Shown: positions 6,771-14,229, counted from the stretch's first letter. The stretch is 15,307 nucleotides of DNA from Sphingobacterium sp. UBA5670 (GCF_002420705.1 NZ_DIIM01000025.1:1-15307), one strand, 5' to 3'. Program-made: numbers and translations. Notes: generated by a model from the sequence alone, not told the origin.

Positions 6771-7220
6771 TTATTCAATCACTGCAACTACGGGTTGTCT
6801 GAATCTTGTTTTAACTGGTTTTCCTTTGACTTGTGCAGGCATCCACTGTGGCGACTTTCGCATGGCCGACAATACTGCCTTCGCAAACTCGGGACTCACT
6901 TTGTCAGGATTCTCGATTTCAATGTTACAGATCGATCCATCTTCGCAAACAATAAATTTCAGCACCGCTGTCTGCCGTGATCCGTATCGGGCGTAAGCTA
7001 CGCTATCCATTGCACCTACTGTCCGTGACAAATCCAGATTATTCTGCAAGAATCTGGACCAGGCAACCACTCCGCCTTTAAAATAAGGAAAATCGTCGAC
7101 ATTCTGTACTAAGCTGTCTGCGGGAATATCGCGCTTAGCAATGACCTGTGCTTCTAGAGATGAGCACATTACCATAAAAAGTAAAATTGAAAAAATAGTC
7201 TTTAAAGCTGTTAACTGCAT
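6771..7220 (-). CDS. Small exported protein with TonB C-terminal-type domain
   Basis: 149 aa. The N-terminus has a hydrophobic stretch (residues 8-19, IFSILLFMVMCS) followed by LEAQ, fitting a Sec signal peptide cut near residue 24. The FMVMCSS sequence is a poor lipobox. The mature part matches the TonB C-terminal fold as seen in many Bacteroidota proteins: FPYFKGG near the front, TAVLKFIVCEDGSICNIEIENP in the middle, then AVLSAMRKSPQWMPAQVKGKPVKTRFRQPV. There is no proline-rich spacer and no retained transmembrane anchor, so it is unlikely to be a working energy transducer; it is more likely a periplasmic stand-alone domain. The preceding gene ends 72 nt upstream on the same strand. Domain call fairly firm, function unknown. 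Confidence 0.8.
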   Translation of the reverse strand: MQLTALKTIFSILLFMVMCSSLEAQVIAKRDIPADSLVQNVDDFPYFKGGVVAWSRFLQNNLDLSRTVGAMDSVAYARYGSRQTAVLKFIVCEDGSICNIEIENPDKVSPEFAKAVLSAMRKSPQWMPAQVKGKPVKTRFRQPVVAVIE

Positions 7221-7292
7221 AATCTACCCTATCCATAATCGTACCATTTAACGATAGAATAAGATACTTTATTACTTTACGGTTTTTCTATA

Positions 7293-8276
7293 CTAATTTA
7301 AGGGCATATCAACCTTCGAAACGAAGTTACCAGCCGCGTCTAAAAGAAAACTGACCGGATGCTCTGGGTCTTTGATAATTTCAAATAAAGTCAAGCCCCA
7401 AGGTTTCCAAAAATTTTCCAGCACTTGTCCATAGGTCTTATTCTGCCAATGATCAAATATTGGTTTCATCGACATATCAGCTAAAGGCATAGGTTCGACA
7501 TAAACCTTTTGTGGGGTATTCAAATAGGTATAATCAGGCAAACGATTAAACAAATATGCTGAATAAAAATAACGTGCACATAATTCTTCAAACTGAATAG
7601 GGTGCAAGGTTTCTCCCTCAATTGCTTTCAACACATCTTCGTGGTAAATATTATTGGTGGCATTATCCTGAAGACAAGCAACTACCGCGAAATCCTTCAT
7701 CCGGATAGAGAAGATCAATGTATTGATTTCATCGCGATACATAAATGTATCCGGCGCATTCTCTACAGGTACAACGACCAATGAAAAGGGAAAGGTATTC
7801 TCAAATTCCATGGGCACAACCAGCGATTGCAACATTGCGTGCAGATTCGTAAAACGTTGCGCAAGGGCCTGCGAAAAGTTCATGTCTTCCCCAGAAGCTT
7901 TTTGCTGACGAATTCCCGCAAGAATCTCATTAAAAACCACGCCATAGATGATTTTTGTCATCCATTGGAACAAGAGCAAAGGGTCCAATTGTTTCACAGC
8001 GTCATATCCCTGTTCAAATGATTGTTCAACAGCGCGTTCCATCTGTTCAATCGCCTCGGCAGCTACCATAGAACAAGGTAGTTTTAACGATTTGTAGGTG
8101 ACCAGATTCTCATCCAGCATTTTAAAAGGTTTATCTTCCAATTGAAAAGATTTCATCATCCACACAGGAAAAACCTGAATGGACTCTTCTTCCGACTGAA
8201 GCTTATTTCCCGTTAAAAAACAAATATCTGAATCAAACTGAAATTGTTTGAAAGGATTATACAAAGTTGTCGCCAT
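7293..8276 (-). CDS. Conserved-looking hypothetical protein
   Basis: I do not recognise the family. 327 aa, no signal peptide or membrane helix, globular composition with many aromatic residues. The N-terminus reads FNPFKQF-like, followed by DICFLTGNKL and VFPVWMMKSF; the C-terminal third holds YFYSAYLFNRLPDYTYLN and ends VDMPLN. The frame also has an ATG at 8312, but this lies inside the -33 element of a strong promoter match (8285-8314), so it cannot be on that transcript. The ATG at 8276 is the better start. The predicted RNA would then begin only a few bases before the ATG, with no room for a ribosome binding site. It may be first in a minus-strand unit with the TonB-like gene (72-nt gap). 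Confidence 0.75.
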   Translation of the reverse strand: MATTLYNPFKQFQFDSDICFLTGNKLQSEEESIQVFPVWMMKSFQLEDKPFKMLDENLVTYKSLKLPCSMVAAEAIEQMERAVEQSFEQGYDAVKQLDPLLLFQWMTKIIYGVVFNEILAGIRQQKASGEDMNFSQALAQRFTNLHAMLQSLVVPMEFENTFPFSLVVVPVENAPDTFMYRDEINTLIFSIRMKDFAVVACLQDNATNNIYHEDVLKAIEGETLHPIQFEELCARYFYSAYLFNRLPDYTYLNTPQKVYVEPMPLADMSMKPIFDHWQNKTYGQVLENFWKPWGLTLFEIIKDPEHPVSFLLDAAGNFVSKVDMPLN

Positions 8277-8284
8277 AATGCAGG

Positions 8285-8314
8285 CAAAGTTAAAACAAAT
8301 CGAAAAGTCCACAA
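8285..8314 (-). promoter_or_regulatory. Strong promoter match with near-leaderless start
   Basis: The minus strand reads TTG (plus CAA 8312-8314), exactly 19 nt, then TAACTTTG (plus 8285-8292), a full match to the Bacteroidota consensus. The last base of the box is 8 nt before the ATG at 8276, so the transcript should start within about 5 nt of the start codon. Confidence 0.75.
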
Positions 8315-8380
8315 GAAAAGCGAACTCTTATTACGATAAGGTGACTTGCTTTTCCAAACTTATTTTATTTTCAGAAATTT

Positions 8381-8410
8381 TTGAAAATTCAAAAACTATT
8401 AATACTTTTG
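8381..8410 (+). promoter_or_regulatory. Promoter of the GbsR-type regulator operon
   Basis: TTG (8381-8383), exactly 19 nt, then TACTTTTG (8403-8410), a full match to TTG-N19-TAnnTTTG. Predicted transcription start is about 8414-8417, giving a leader of roughly 150 nt before the ATG at 8564. The leader is almost filled by two tandem hairpin repeats. This promoter diverges from that of the 327-aa gene; the two -33 boxes are 66 nt apart. Confidence 0.75.
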
Positions 8411-8536
8411 ATATGTTATTGGATATAGAAGTTATAAACAAGCTTGAAAGCTTCAATAACATGAGAAGAGTTCGATATGTTATTGGATATAGAAGATACA
8501 ACAGGTTTGAAAGCTTCGATAGCATAAGAAGAAAAA
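8410..8536 (+). repeat. Tandem 64-nt repeat forming two hairpins in an mRNA leader
   Basis: Copy 1 spans 8410-8473 and copy 2 spans 8474-8536. The first 22 nt are identical, TTGAAAGCTTC is shared (8444-8454 and 8507-8517), and copy 2 has one deleted base. Each copy can fold: ATGTTATTG (8413-8421) pairs perfectly with CAATAACAT (8454-8462), and the same left arm in copy 2 (8477-8485) pairs with CGATAGCAT (8517-8525) through two G-U pairs. A short inner AAG/CTT helix is possible in both. The G-U pairs would be A-C mismatches in the opposite RNA, so structure is favoured only in plus-strand RNA, the strand made by the promoter at 8381-8410. Role unknown; regulation of the downstream operon is an inference. 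Confidence 0.8.
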
Positions 8537-8563
8537 ATAAATAAAGGTCAAATAAAAAGCACA

Positions 8564-9070
8564 ATGGAGTTACGAGAAGCAAAACAACAGTTCATAGACA
8601 CATGGGGAGCCTTAGGTTCCGAATGGGGCATCAACAAGTCCGTTGCTCAGGTTCATGCACTGCTCCTCTCTGCGAGCAATCCGATGTCTACAGACGAGAT
8701 TATGGAAAAGCTGGTTATTTCCAGAGGGAACGCCAATATGAGCATCCGCCAGTTGATCGATTATGGCATCGTTTATAAAAAGCATATCGCTGGCGACAGA
8801 AAGGAATATTTTGTCGCTGAAAAGGAGGTCTTAAAATGGGCCATGAAAATCGCGGTCATGCGCAAACAAAAAGAACTTGATCCAGTAATGGATATTCTGA
8901 AGGAAATAAGCCGAAATACTGAAAAGGATAAGACAGCAGAAGGCAAAGAGTTTCACAAAACCGTAAAGGATATCCAGAATCTGACGGATCAGCTTGAAAC
9001 AATAGCCAATAAGATTTTCAATACAAGTGGAGGAGATTTACTCATTAAATTGATCAAACTAATGATGTAG
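8564..9070 (+). CDS. GbsR/MarR-type transcriptional regulator
   Basis: 168 aa. A winged helix-turn-helix lies at about residues 25-90 (VHALLLSASNPMSTDEIMEKLVISRGNANMSIRQLIDYGIVYK, then a wing ending in KEYFVAEKE), followed by a helical, charged C-terminal part (about 95-168) that probably dimerises. The N-terminal FIDTWGALGSEWGINKSVAQVHALL is characteristic of the GbsR-like subgroup, best known for choline/glycine betaine control in Bacillus. Nothing here points to that ligand. It is the first gene of a tight unit: the next ATG follows the stop by 4 nt, so it probably controls its own operon. It is preceded by a long structured leader, which could let its level be tuned after transcription starts. 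Family firm, target and signal unknown. Confidence 0.88.
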   Translation: MELREAKQQFIDTWGALGSEWGINKSVAQVHALLLSASNPMSTDEIMEKLVISRGNANMSIRQLIDYGIVYKKHIAGDRKEYFVAEKEVLKWAMKIAVMRKQKELDPVMDILKEISRNTEKDKTAEGKEFHKTVKDIQNLTDQLETIANKIFNTSGGDLLIKLIKLMM

Positions 9071-9074
9071 TATC

Positions 9075-9437
9075 ATGAACTTTAATATCCTGGCATATAC
9101 CATCTACGGCCTGTTGACCTGTTATATCATCCTTTGGGTCGGTCGACAGTTTCATCGAAATGGCCGGACTTTTATCGTATCTCTTTTTGGACAGGACACC
9201 AGCCTGGCTGATACGACAAATAATCTATTGCTTATGGGATATTATCTGTTCAACATCGGCTATGCCATTATACAATTTAGCTATTGGAACCAAATTCAAT
9301 CTGTTGATGAACTGATCAGCAATATTGCGCTAAAAACAGGCCGGTTGCTTTTTGTACTTGTTGGCTTACATTACTTGAATATGCTCGGTATTTACCTCTT
9401 CGCAAAAAGGAAAAACTCATTAACCATTAAACATTAA
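9075..9437 (+). CDS. Small membrane protein, three predicted helices (paralogue 1)
   Basis: 120 aa. Hydrophobic segments are at about residues 4-23, 49-69 and 90-110, with basic stretches after the first and third (RQFHRNGR, KRK). I do not recognise a named family. It aligns along its length with the next gene: TTNNLLLMGYYLFNIGYAI here against ATNNLFRIGFYLMNLGFAL there, and YLNM-LGIYLFAKRK against FLNM-FLFFRGKR. The ATG at 9075 is 4 nt after the regulator stop, implying translational coupling. The pair probably forms a complex in the inner membrane, but this is inference from their coupling and similarity. Confidence 0.8.
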   Translation: MNFNILAYTIYGLLTCYIILWVGRQFHRNGRTFIVSLFGQDTSLADTTNNLLLMGYYLFNIGYAIIQFSYWNQIQSVDELISNIALKTGRLLFVLVGLHYLNMLGIYLFAKRKNSLTIKH

Positions 9438-9441
9438 TATC

Positions 9442-9822
9442 ATGGGAAATTTAACAGTTATCGGGTACTTTATTTATCTACCCATTGCAATCGGATTAAC
9501 CTATTATGTTGCGTATGTGCTATTCAAAAATAGCATCGTTTACATGAATGATATCTTTGCCGGAAGACCAGAGGTCGCCAAAGCGACAAATAATCTCTTT
9601 CGTATCGGATTTTATCTGATGAATCTTGGATTTGCACTCTACATTCTCGAAATCAGTCTTTACAAGCCTAGCATCCAGGAACTCATCGAACGCCTGAGTT
9701 ATAAAATCGGTGGATTCAGTATCTATTTAGGTGTGATGCTTTTTCTCAATATGTTTCTCTTTTTTAGAGGTAAACGCATTGCAAAACAAAGAAGAACGCT
9801 AAGTTCAACAATCAATCCTTAA
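9442..9822 (+). CDS. Small membrane protein, three predicted helices (paralogue 2)
   Basis: 126 aa. Hydrophobic segments are at about 6-28, 50-72 and 91-109, with a basic tail (RGKRIAKQRRT). It is a tandem duplicate of the preceding gene with substantial divergence: both share the ATNNL/TTNNL motif at the start of helix 2, the G-Y/F-YL-N-G core and the LNM motif in helix 3. The start lies 4 nt after the upstream stop, the same spacing as between the regulator and paralogue 1. No transporter or enzyme motif is visible. Heteromeric membrane complex is possible. Confidence 0.8.
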   Translation: MGNLTVIGYFIYLPIAIGLTYYVAYVLFKNSIVYMNDIFAGRPEVAKATNNLFRIGFYLMNLGFALYILEISLYKPSIQELIERLSYKIGGFSIYLGVMLFLNMFLFFRGKRIAKQRRTLSSTINP

Positions 9823-9845
9823 ATAAATAACAAAATAAACTCGCC

Positions 9846-10419
9846 ATGAATAAAATAGTCATTGCTGGGGGAACAGGTTTTGTTGGTCAATATCTTTTCC
9901 AAAAATTCCGGGCATTGGGACACCAGGTTATTATCATAGGCCGACAACAGGCTGATGTCCTTTGGTCAGATCGTCGCGGTATTGCCGAAGCACTGGAAAA
10001 CGCGGACTTACTCATCAATCTAGCTGGCAAGTCTGTCAATTGCCGCTATAACGAAAAAAACAAGGCCGAAATATTCTCTTCGAGAACAGCAACGACAAAA
10101 ATACTCGGCGAACTCATATCAGCAGCTAACAATCCACCAAAGCTGTGGCTGAATTCAAGCACAGCGACTATTTACCGTCACGCTGAGGATCGTCCGATGA
10201 CTGAAAGTTCGGGTGATATCGGAACAGGATTTTCCGTTGATGTTGCCACGTTATGGGAAAAAATGGTTGCTGGAAATAGGTGCTGCTTTGATCGGTACGG
10301 AGACAGAACTCCTTTTGAAAAGTCGTTGGGTATTGCCGGAAAGGCTGGAAAATAATGGATATACCTTTAAATATCCGACGATTTCTGCTGCTTTGCAGGA
10401 TATTCTACAGCATGGTTAA
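9846..10419 (+). pseudogene. TIGR01777-type NAD-dependent epimerase/dehydratase, internally deleted and frameshifted
   Basis: The first part (from ATG 9846) reads a Rossmann domain: IAGGTGFVGQYL at residues 6-17, INLAGKSVNCRYNEKNK and LNSSTATIY, as in TIGR01777/YfcH-like proteins. Similarity stops at VATLWEK (to about 10262). Conserved C-terminal sequence resumes in a different frame from about 10264: WLLEIGAALIGTETELLLKSRWVLPERLENNGYTFKYPTISAAL, the DUF1731 tail, ending at 10419. Together they give about 190 residues against the usual roughly 300, so about 110 residues of the middle are gone and the frame is shifted. The junction lies at a run of six A (10258-10263). The in-frame product would be 169 aa with a foreign tail and is unlikely to work. 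It is last in the regulator operon (23-nt gap). Confidence 0.85.
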
Positions 10420-10435
10420 AGGTTTATAAGGTCAA

Positions 10436-10464
10436 AACGTGGGGTACACAACTTATCCCACGTT
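10436..10464. terminator. Hairpin between converging operons
   Basis: Arms AACGTGGG (10436-10443) and CCCACGTT (10457-10464) with a 13-nt loop. It follows the pseudogene stop by 16 nt on the plus strand and overlaps the last codons of topoisomerase III on the minus strand. AACTTTAAAA after the right arm is a modest U-rich tail for plus transcription. It is a plausible shared terminator. Confidence 0.55.
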
Positions 10465-12564
10465 AACTTTAAAATTCTCGAATACAAGCGCTGCAGTAAC
10501 AATAGCGCCTTCGTTATTTTTCACGCCTTTAAACTCGGAAGTCTTTCCTTTTTCCAGTAGGTTCTTCATTTCCTTTTCATCCAGAAAGATACCATTTAAG
10601 GTCCGCCAGATTTTAAAATCACATCCACGAGCATAGTGATCGCATTGTGCCACCTTATCATACAGCAGAATCAACCCCTTCTCACATTTCGGACATTTTA
10701 TCTTTCCTTTCTGCTGGGGTTTCACTTCCTCCTGTGCCAAAGAAATCCGCAATGTCAGCAGCTCTTTGGTGATTTTGGCTGTATAGTCCTTAATATGTTT
10801 CATGAAAACATCGTAAGAAACCTTATTAGCACGCATTTCTTCCAGCTTCTGTTCCCATTTACCGGTTAGTGTTACCTTTGCAATGGAACGATCTTTTACG
10901 AGATGGTATACCGCCAGCCCTTTTTCGGTCGGAATAAGCTTTTTCTTATCTCGCTTAATATAATCGCGTTGAAAAAGTGTTTCAATAGTTGCCGCGCGTG
11001 TAGCTGGAGTACCAAGTCCACAGTCTTTCATGGCCTGACGCATCTCATCATCTTCGATTTCCTTTCCAGAAGTTTCCATTGCCTTTAGCAAAGATGCTTC
11101 GGTATGTATGGGTCTTGCTTTGGTAAAACGTTCGGCAAGCTCCAGGGTCAAGATCTGCAAGATTTCTTCGGCTAGTAGCTTCGGTAATTGCGCATTTTCG
11201 TTATCCTGGTCGTCGTTGTTCTTATCTTCATCCGGAGCTTCGATCTGTTCAGCAGAAAGACGCCAGCCATATTGTTTGATTACGGTACCTTTGGCGATCA
11301 ATTCAACCCCCTGTGCATCGATTGTCACGGTAGTAATATCCTTTATACAGACTTCCGAGAAACTTTCGACCATACGTTTGGCGATCATATTGTAGATATT
11401 CTGCTGCTCTTTCAGCATCGGTCCCGGCTTTTCATCCGTCACCAGCAAGGCATGGTGATCGGTGACTTTTTTATCATCCACAGAGCGTTTATTCAACTTT
11501 GCACCGATCAGATTTTTGGCTATTGACGCGATAGATTCTTCTGCGGTATCAGATAGATGCTGAAAAAGCTCTTCAATTTTCTCGAAGACATCCTCGCCAA
11601 TGTAACGCGAACCGGTACGTGGATAGGTGATGACTTTTTTCTCATAAAGTGTTTGCGCAATACTTAATGTCTGATCTGCCGAATAACCGTATTTTTTGTT
11701 TGCATCCTGTTGAAGGGATGTTAAATCAAATAGTAGCGGTGGCTGTTCCTTTGTCTCTTTGGCTTCCACTTTTGCAACACGTGCATTAGAACTGACAGTC
11801 AGTCTAGCTATGGTTTGTTCAGCAACGTCTTTCTTATCAATTTTATTTGAAGTGGCCTTAAAACTGATATTATCTTTTTCAAATCCCGCCTGAATTTTAT
11901 AAAATGCCTGCGGTTTAAAGTCTTTATTTTCCAGATACCGCGAACAGATCATCGCCAGAGTGGGTGTCTGCACACGTCCCAAAGAAAGCAGCCCTTTATT
12001 GCCTGCCGCCAATGTGATCGCCTGTGTTGCATTGATGCCGATCAGCCAGTCCGACTCTGAGCGCGAACGGGCAGACATATAAAGACTATCGTACTCCGTG
12101 CCTGCTTTTAAATTGGCAAATCCTTCCTTAATAGCTTTATCTGTTTGGCTGGAGATCCACAGACGTTTAAATGGCACTTTAGAACCTAAAAAATAGTATA
12201 TATTGCGAAAGATCAATTCACCTTCCCGTCCAGCATCCGTAGCCACGATGATTTCTTCGGCTTGTTCTAAAAGTGATTTGATGGTATTGAGCTGTTTCAC
12301 AGCCCCTGTATCGTCCATTTGCTTGCCATCCCGCTTCACCTTCTTCGACTCCAACTTAAATGTTGGCGGAATGATCGGCAAATTTGAAATTGTCCACGAA
12401 TTGTATCCGTAAGCCTGCGGTGTACAGAGTTGCACCAAATGGCCAAAAGCATACGTAAAAGCATAGCCATTACCGGCGATATAACCGTCTTTGACTTCTT
12501 TCGCCCCCATCACTCGAGCCAGATCACGCGCCACAGAGGGCTTTTCAGCTATTACAACTTTCAT
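10453..12564 (-). CDS. topB: DNA topoisomerase III (type IA)
   Basis: Cuts one DNA strand through a tyrosyl-5'-phosphate link and passes the other strand, decatenating replication and recombination intermediates. 703 aa. Domains: Toprim at about 1-140 with Glu7 (AEKPS) and DAGREGE at 110-116 (metal-binding acidic residues); central type IA core with SLGRVQTPTLAMI (194-206); active-site Tyr314 in TYPRTGSRYI; C-terminal zinc-type segment with CPKC then CDHYARGCDF, followed by a short Bacteroidota-type tail. The residue after RT is Gly where many relatives have Asp. The start ATG at 12564 gives the canonical MKVVIAEKPSVA N-terminus. The dgt gene lies 57 nt upstream on the same strand, and an 11-bp direct repeat occupies the gap. 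Confidence 0.95.
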   Translation of the reverse strand: MKVVIAEKPSVARDLARVMGAKEVKDGYIAGNGYAFTYAFGHLVQLCTPQAYGYNSWTISNLPIIPPTFKLESKKVKRDGKQMDDTGAVKQLNTIKSLLEQAEEIIVATDAGREGELIFRNIYYFLGSKVPFKRLWISSQTDKAIKEGFANLKAGTEYDSLYMSARSRSESDWLIGINATQAITLAAGNKGLLSLGRVQTPTLAMICSRYLENKDFKPQAFYKIQAGFEKDNISFKATSNKIDKKDVAEQTIARLTVSSNARVAKVEAKETKEQPPLLFDLTSLQQDANKKYGYSADQTLSIAQTLYEKKVITYPRTGSRYIGEDVFEKIEELFQHLSDTAEESIASIAKNLIGAKLNKRSVDDKKVTDHHALLVTDEKPGPMLKEQQNIYNMIAKRMVESFSEVCIKDITTVTIDAQGVELIAKGTVIKQYGWRLSAEQIEAPDEDKNNDDQDNENAQLPKLLAEEILQILTLELAERFTKARPIHTEASLLKAMETSGKEIEDDEMRQAMKDCGLGTPATRAATIETLFQRDYIKRDKKKLIPTEKGLAVYHLVKDRSIAKVTLTGKWEQKLEEMRANKVSYDVFMKHIKDYTAKITKELLTLRISLAQEEVKPQQKGKIKCPKCEKGLILLYDKVAQCDHYARGCDFKIWRTLNGIFLDEKEMKNLLEKGKTSEFKGVKNNEGAIVTAALVFENFKVNVG

Positions 12565-12570
12565 TTTTAA

Positions 12571-12595
12571 CGTATTGAGATATGCGTATTGAGAT
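12571..12595. repeat. 11-bp direct repeat just upstream of topB
   Basis: CGTATTGAGAT occurs at 12571-12581 and again at 12585-12595, a period of 14 bp, immediately before the topB start codon at 12564. The end of dgt carries a related CAATAC/GTATTG inverted pair (12627-12641). These could be binding sites for a regulator of topB, or chance slippage duplications. There is no direct evidence for either. Confidence 0.5.
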
Positions 12596-12621
12596 TTTAG
12601 AACAAAGAGTAAAGAACAAAG

Positions 12622-13980
12622 TTATTCAATACTTGGTATTGTTATCCCCTGGATCTTACGATAAAGTTCAATGGCATAGACATCGGTCATTCCTGAAACA
12701 AAGTCTAAAACACAGCGAATTTTCGAATACGAATCTTGTTTGTCTGTATAAAACTGTGCTGGAATTAAAGCGACCAATTTTTTATCGTAATTATTTTTGT
12801 TCTTCTTCAGATAGGCTGGCACGAACTCTTTTAACAATGCATCCATCACGCGGTAGCCGGCAATCTCAATCTGCACAACCGTTGGGGCATTATAGATTTT
12901 GGCGATGGAAATTTTTGAAATTTTGTTCATCTGCTTGACAATATCCTCATCCAATGCGTCCATCAAAGCCGATGCAAATGTTCCTGCCAAAAATTTCTCC
13001 TGTTCACGGACAAAGACATCTACACAACCTTTTATGAGCGTATTGATTGCTTTTGCCCGCAACAAAGCCACCCGGCTTGGGGTATCCAGCAAACCATCGA
13101 GCCGGTCGCGCAGATTCTCCTTACCACACAATGGCAGCAAGAGTTCTTCTACTTCCTGATAAGATAGTATTTTAAGATGATGCGCATCTTCCAAATCGAT
13201 AATATTGTAGCAAATATCATCTGCCGCTTCCACCAGATAAACCAATGGATGTCTCAGATAGCCTTTAGGGTTAGAAGGGTCTTTCAGCAATCCTAGCTCA
13301 TTGGCAATCTTCTCAAATGCTTTTTGCTCTTCGGTAAAAAAGCCATATTTCTTGCGATGATGGTTTTTCTTGAGATGGCCATCAATTGCCAAACAGGGGT
13401 ATTTTACAATGGAAGCTAAAGATGTATAGGTCAATGCAAATCCTTTGGGATCTTTTCCCTGAAAAGCATGCGTTAAAATGCGCAAAGCATTGGCATTTCC
13501 TTCAAAATGGGTCAGATCGGCCCATTCTTCTGCAGTAACCTGTTCTTGATATTTACGTCCGTCGCCGTCTGTGAAATAGGTAGAGATCGCAGATTCTCCA
13601 GAGTGGCCAAATGCTGGATTGCCCAGATCATGGGAAAGACATGCAGCAGAGATAATATTCCCAACTTCCTGCAAAAAGGGGTATTCCACATCTAAATTAG
13701 GATTTTCCTCTTTTAACTGCGCATAAAACATACGGCCCAAAGAGCGTCCCACACTAGCGACTTCTAAACTGTGCGTCAATCTATTGTGGACGAATACAGC
13801 GCCAGGAAGTGGAAAAACCTGCGTTTTATTCTGTAATCTACGAAATGGGGAGGAAAAGATCAGACGATCATAATCCCGTTGAAATTCTGACCGGGCCACA
13901 AGGTAACTATCGACGCTCCGATCTTCGTAACCCCAGCGCTTTGCAGAGAGCAAATCTTTCCAATTCATTTTTTCAGACAT
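12622..13980 (-). CDS. dgt: Deoxyguanosinetriphosphate triphosphohydrolase (HD family)
   Basis: Hydrolyses dGTP (in some relatives several dNTPs) to the deoxynucleoside and triphosphate, controlling the dNTP pool. 452 aa, normal family length. Visible HD-domain residues: His70 in VHNRLTHSLEVASVGR, His117-Asp118 in LSHDLGNPAFGHSGE, HFEGNANALRIL at 158-168, and the later metal Asp at 254/255 in VEAADDICYNIIDLEDA. FRRLQNKTQV near residue 46 is also typical. The ATG at 13980 is only 4 nt after a strong -7 box, so the transcript may begin at or beyond it; translation could be leaderless or use Met5 (13968). It may be co-transcribed with topB, 57 nt downstream. Metal-dependent and cytoplasmic. Confidence 0.93.
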   Translation of the reverse strand: MSEKMNWKDLLSAKRWGYEDRSVDSYLVARSEFQRDYDRLIFSSPFRRLQNKTQVFPLPGAVFVHNRLTHSLEVASVGRSLGRMFYAQLKEENPNLDVEYPFLQEVGNIISAACLSHDLGNPAFGHSGESAISTYFTDGDGRKYQEQVTAEEWADLTHFEGNANALRILTHAFQGKDPKGFALTYTSLASIVKYPCLAIDGHLKKNHHRKKYGFFTEEQKAFEKIANELGLLKDPSNPKGYLRHPLVYLVEAADDICYNIIDLEDAHHLKILSYQEVEELLLPLCGKENLRDRLDGLLDTPSRVALLRAKAINTLIKGCVDVFVREQEKFLAGTFASALMDALDEDIVKQMNKISKISIAKIYNAPTVVQIEIAGYRVMDALLKEFVPAYLKKNKNNYDKKLVALIPAQFYTDKQDSYSKIRCVLDFVSGMTDVYAIELYRKIQGITIPSIE

Positions 13981-13984
13981 AGCG

Positions 13985-14015
13985 CAAACTTAGATAAATT
14001 TGCTTTTATATACAA
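13985..14015 (-). promoter_or_regulatory. dgt promoter overlapping the start codon region
   Basis: The minus strand reads TTG (plus CAA 14013-14015), 20 nt, then TAAGTTTG (plus 13985-13992), a full match to TAnnTTTG. The box ends 4 nt before the ATG at 13980, so the expected start of transcription is at or inside the first codons. Confidence 0.65.
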
Positions 14016-14197
14016 TTATAATCACAGCAGATATATTCCAAAAACGGTACAATATACGTTCGCGCATATATATAGTTTACGACGGCGATATGCCGGTAAA
14101 GGAATCATTTTTTCAGCAGTATCTCTGATTACATTTCAAAATGACAAATTTTACAAACAGCTGTTATCAAAGTCATTTTTATACTGGTTATATTCTG

Positions 14198-14205
14198 TAT
14201 CTTTA
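14198..14205 (+). promoter_or_regulatory. Weak -7 box candidate for galM
   Basis: TATCTTTA differs from TAnnTTTG in the last base and lies 24 nt before the galM ATG. No TTG is seen at the right distance, only a T-run. The rest of 13993-14197 holds no other recognised signal. Confidence 0.3.
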
Positions 14206-14229
14206 ACCTAAATACCAATAGGGATCATC

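Noticed and set aside
8331..8582. Open frame on the minus strand across the hairpin repeats
   Set aside because: It is a leucine-rich reading of AT-rich repeats, crosses the start of the regulator gene, and lacks a promoter or known domain.
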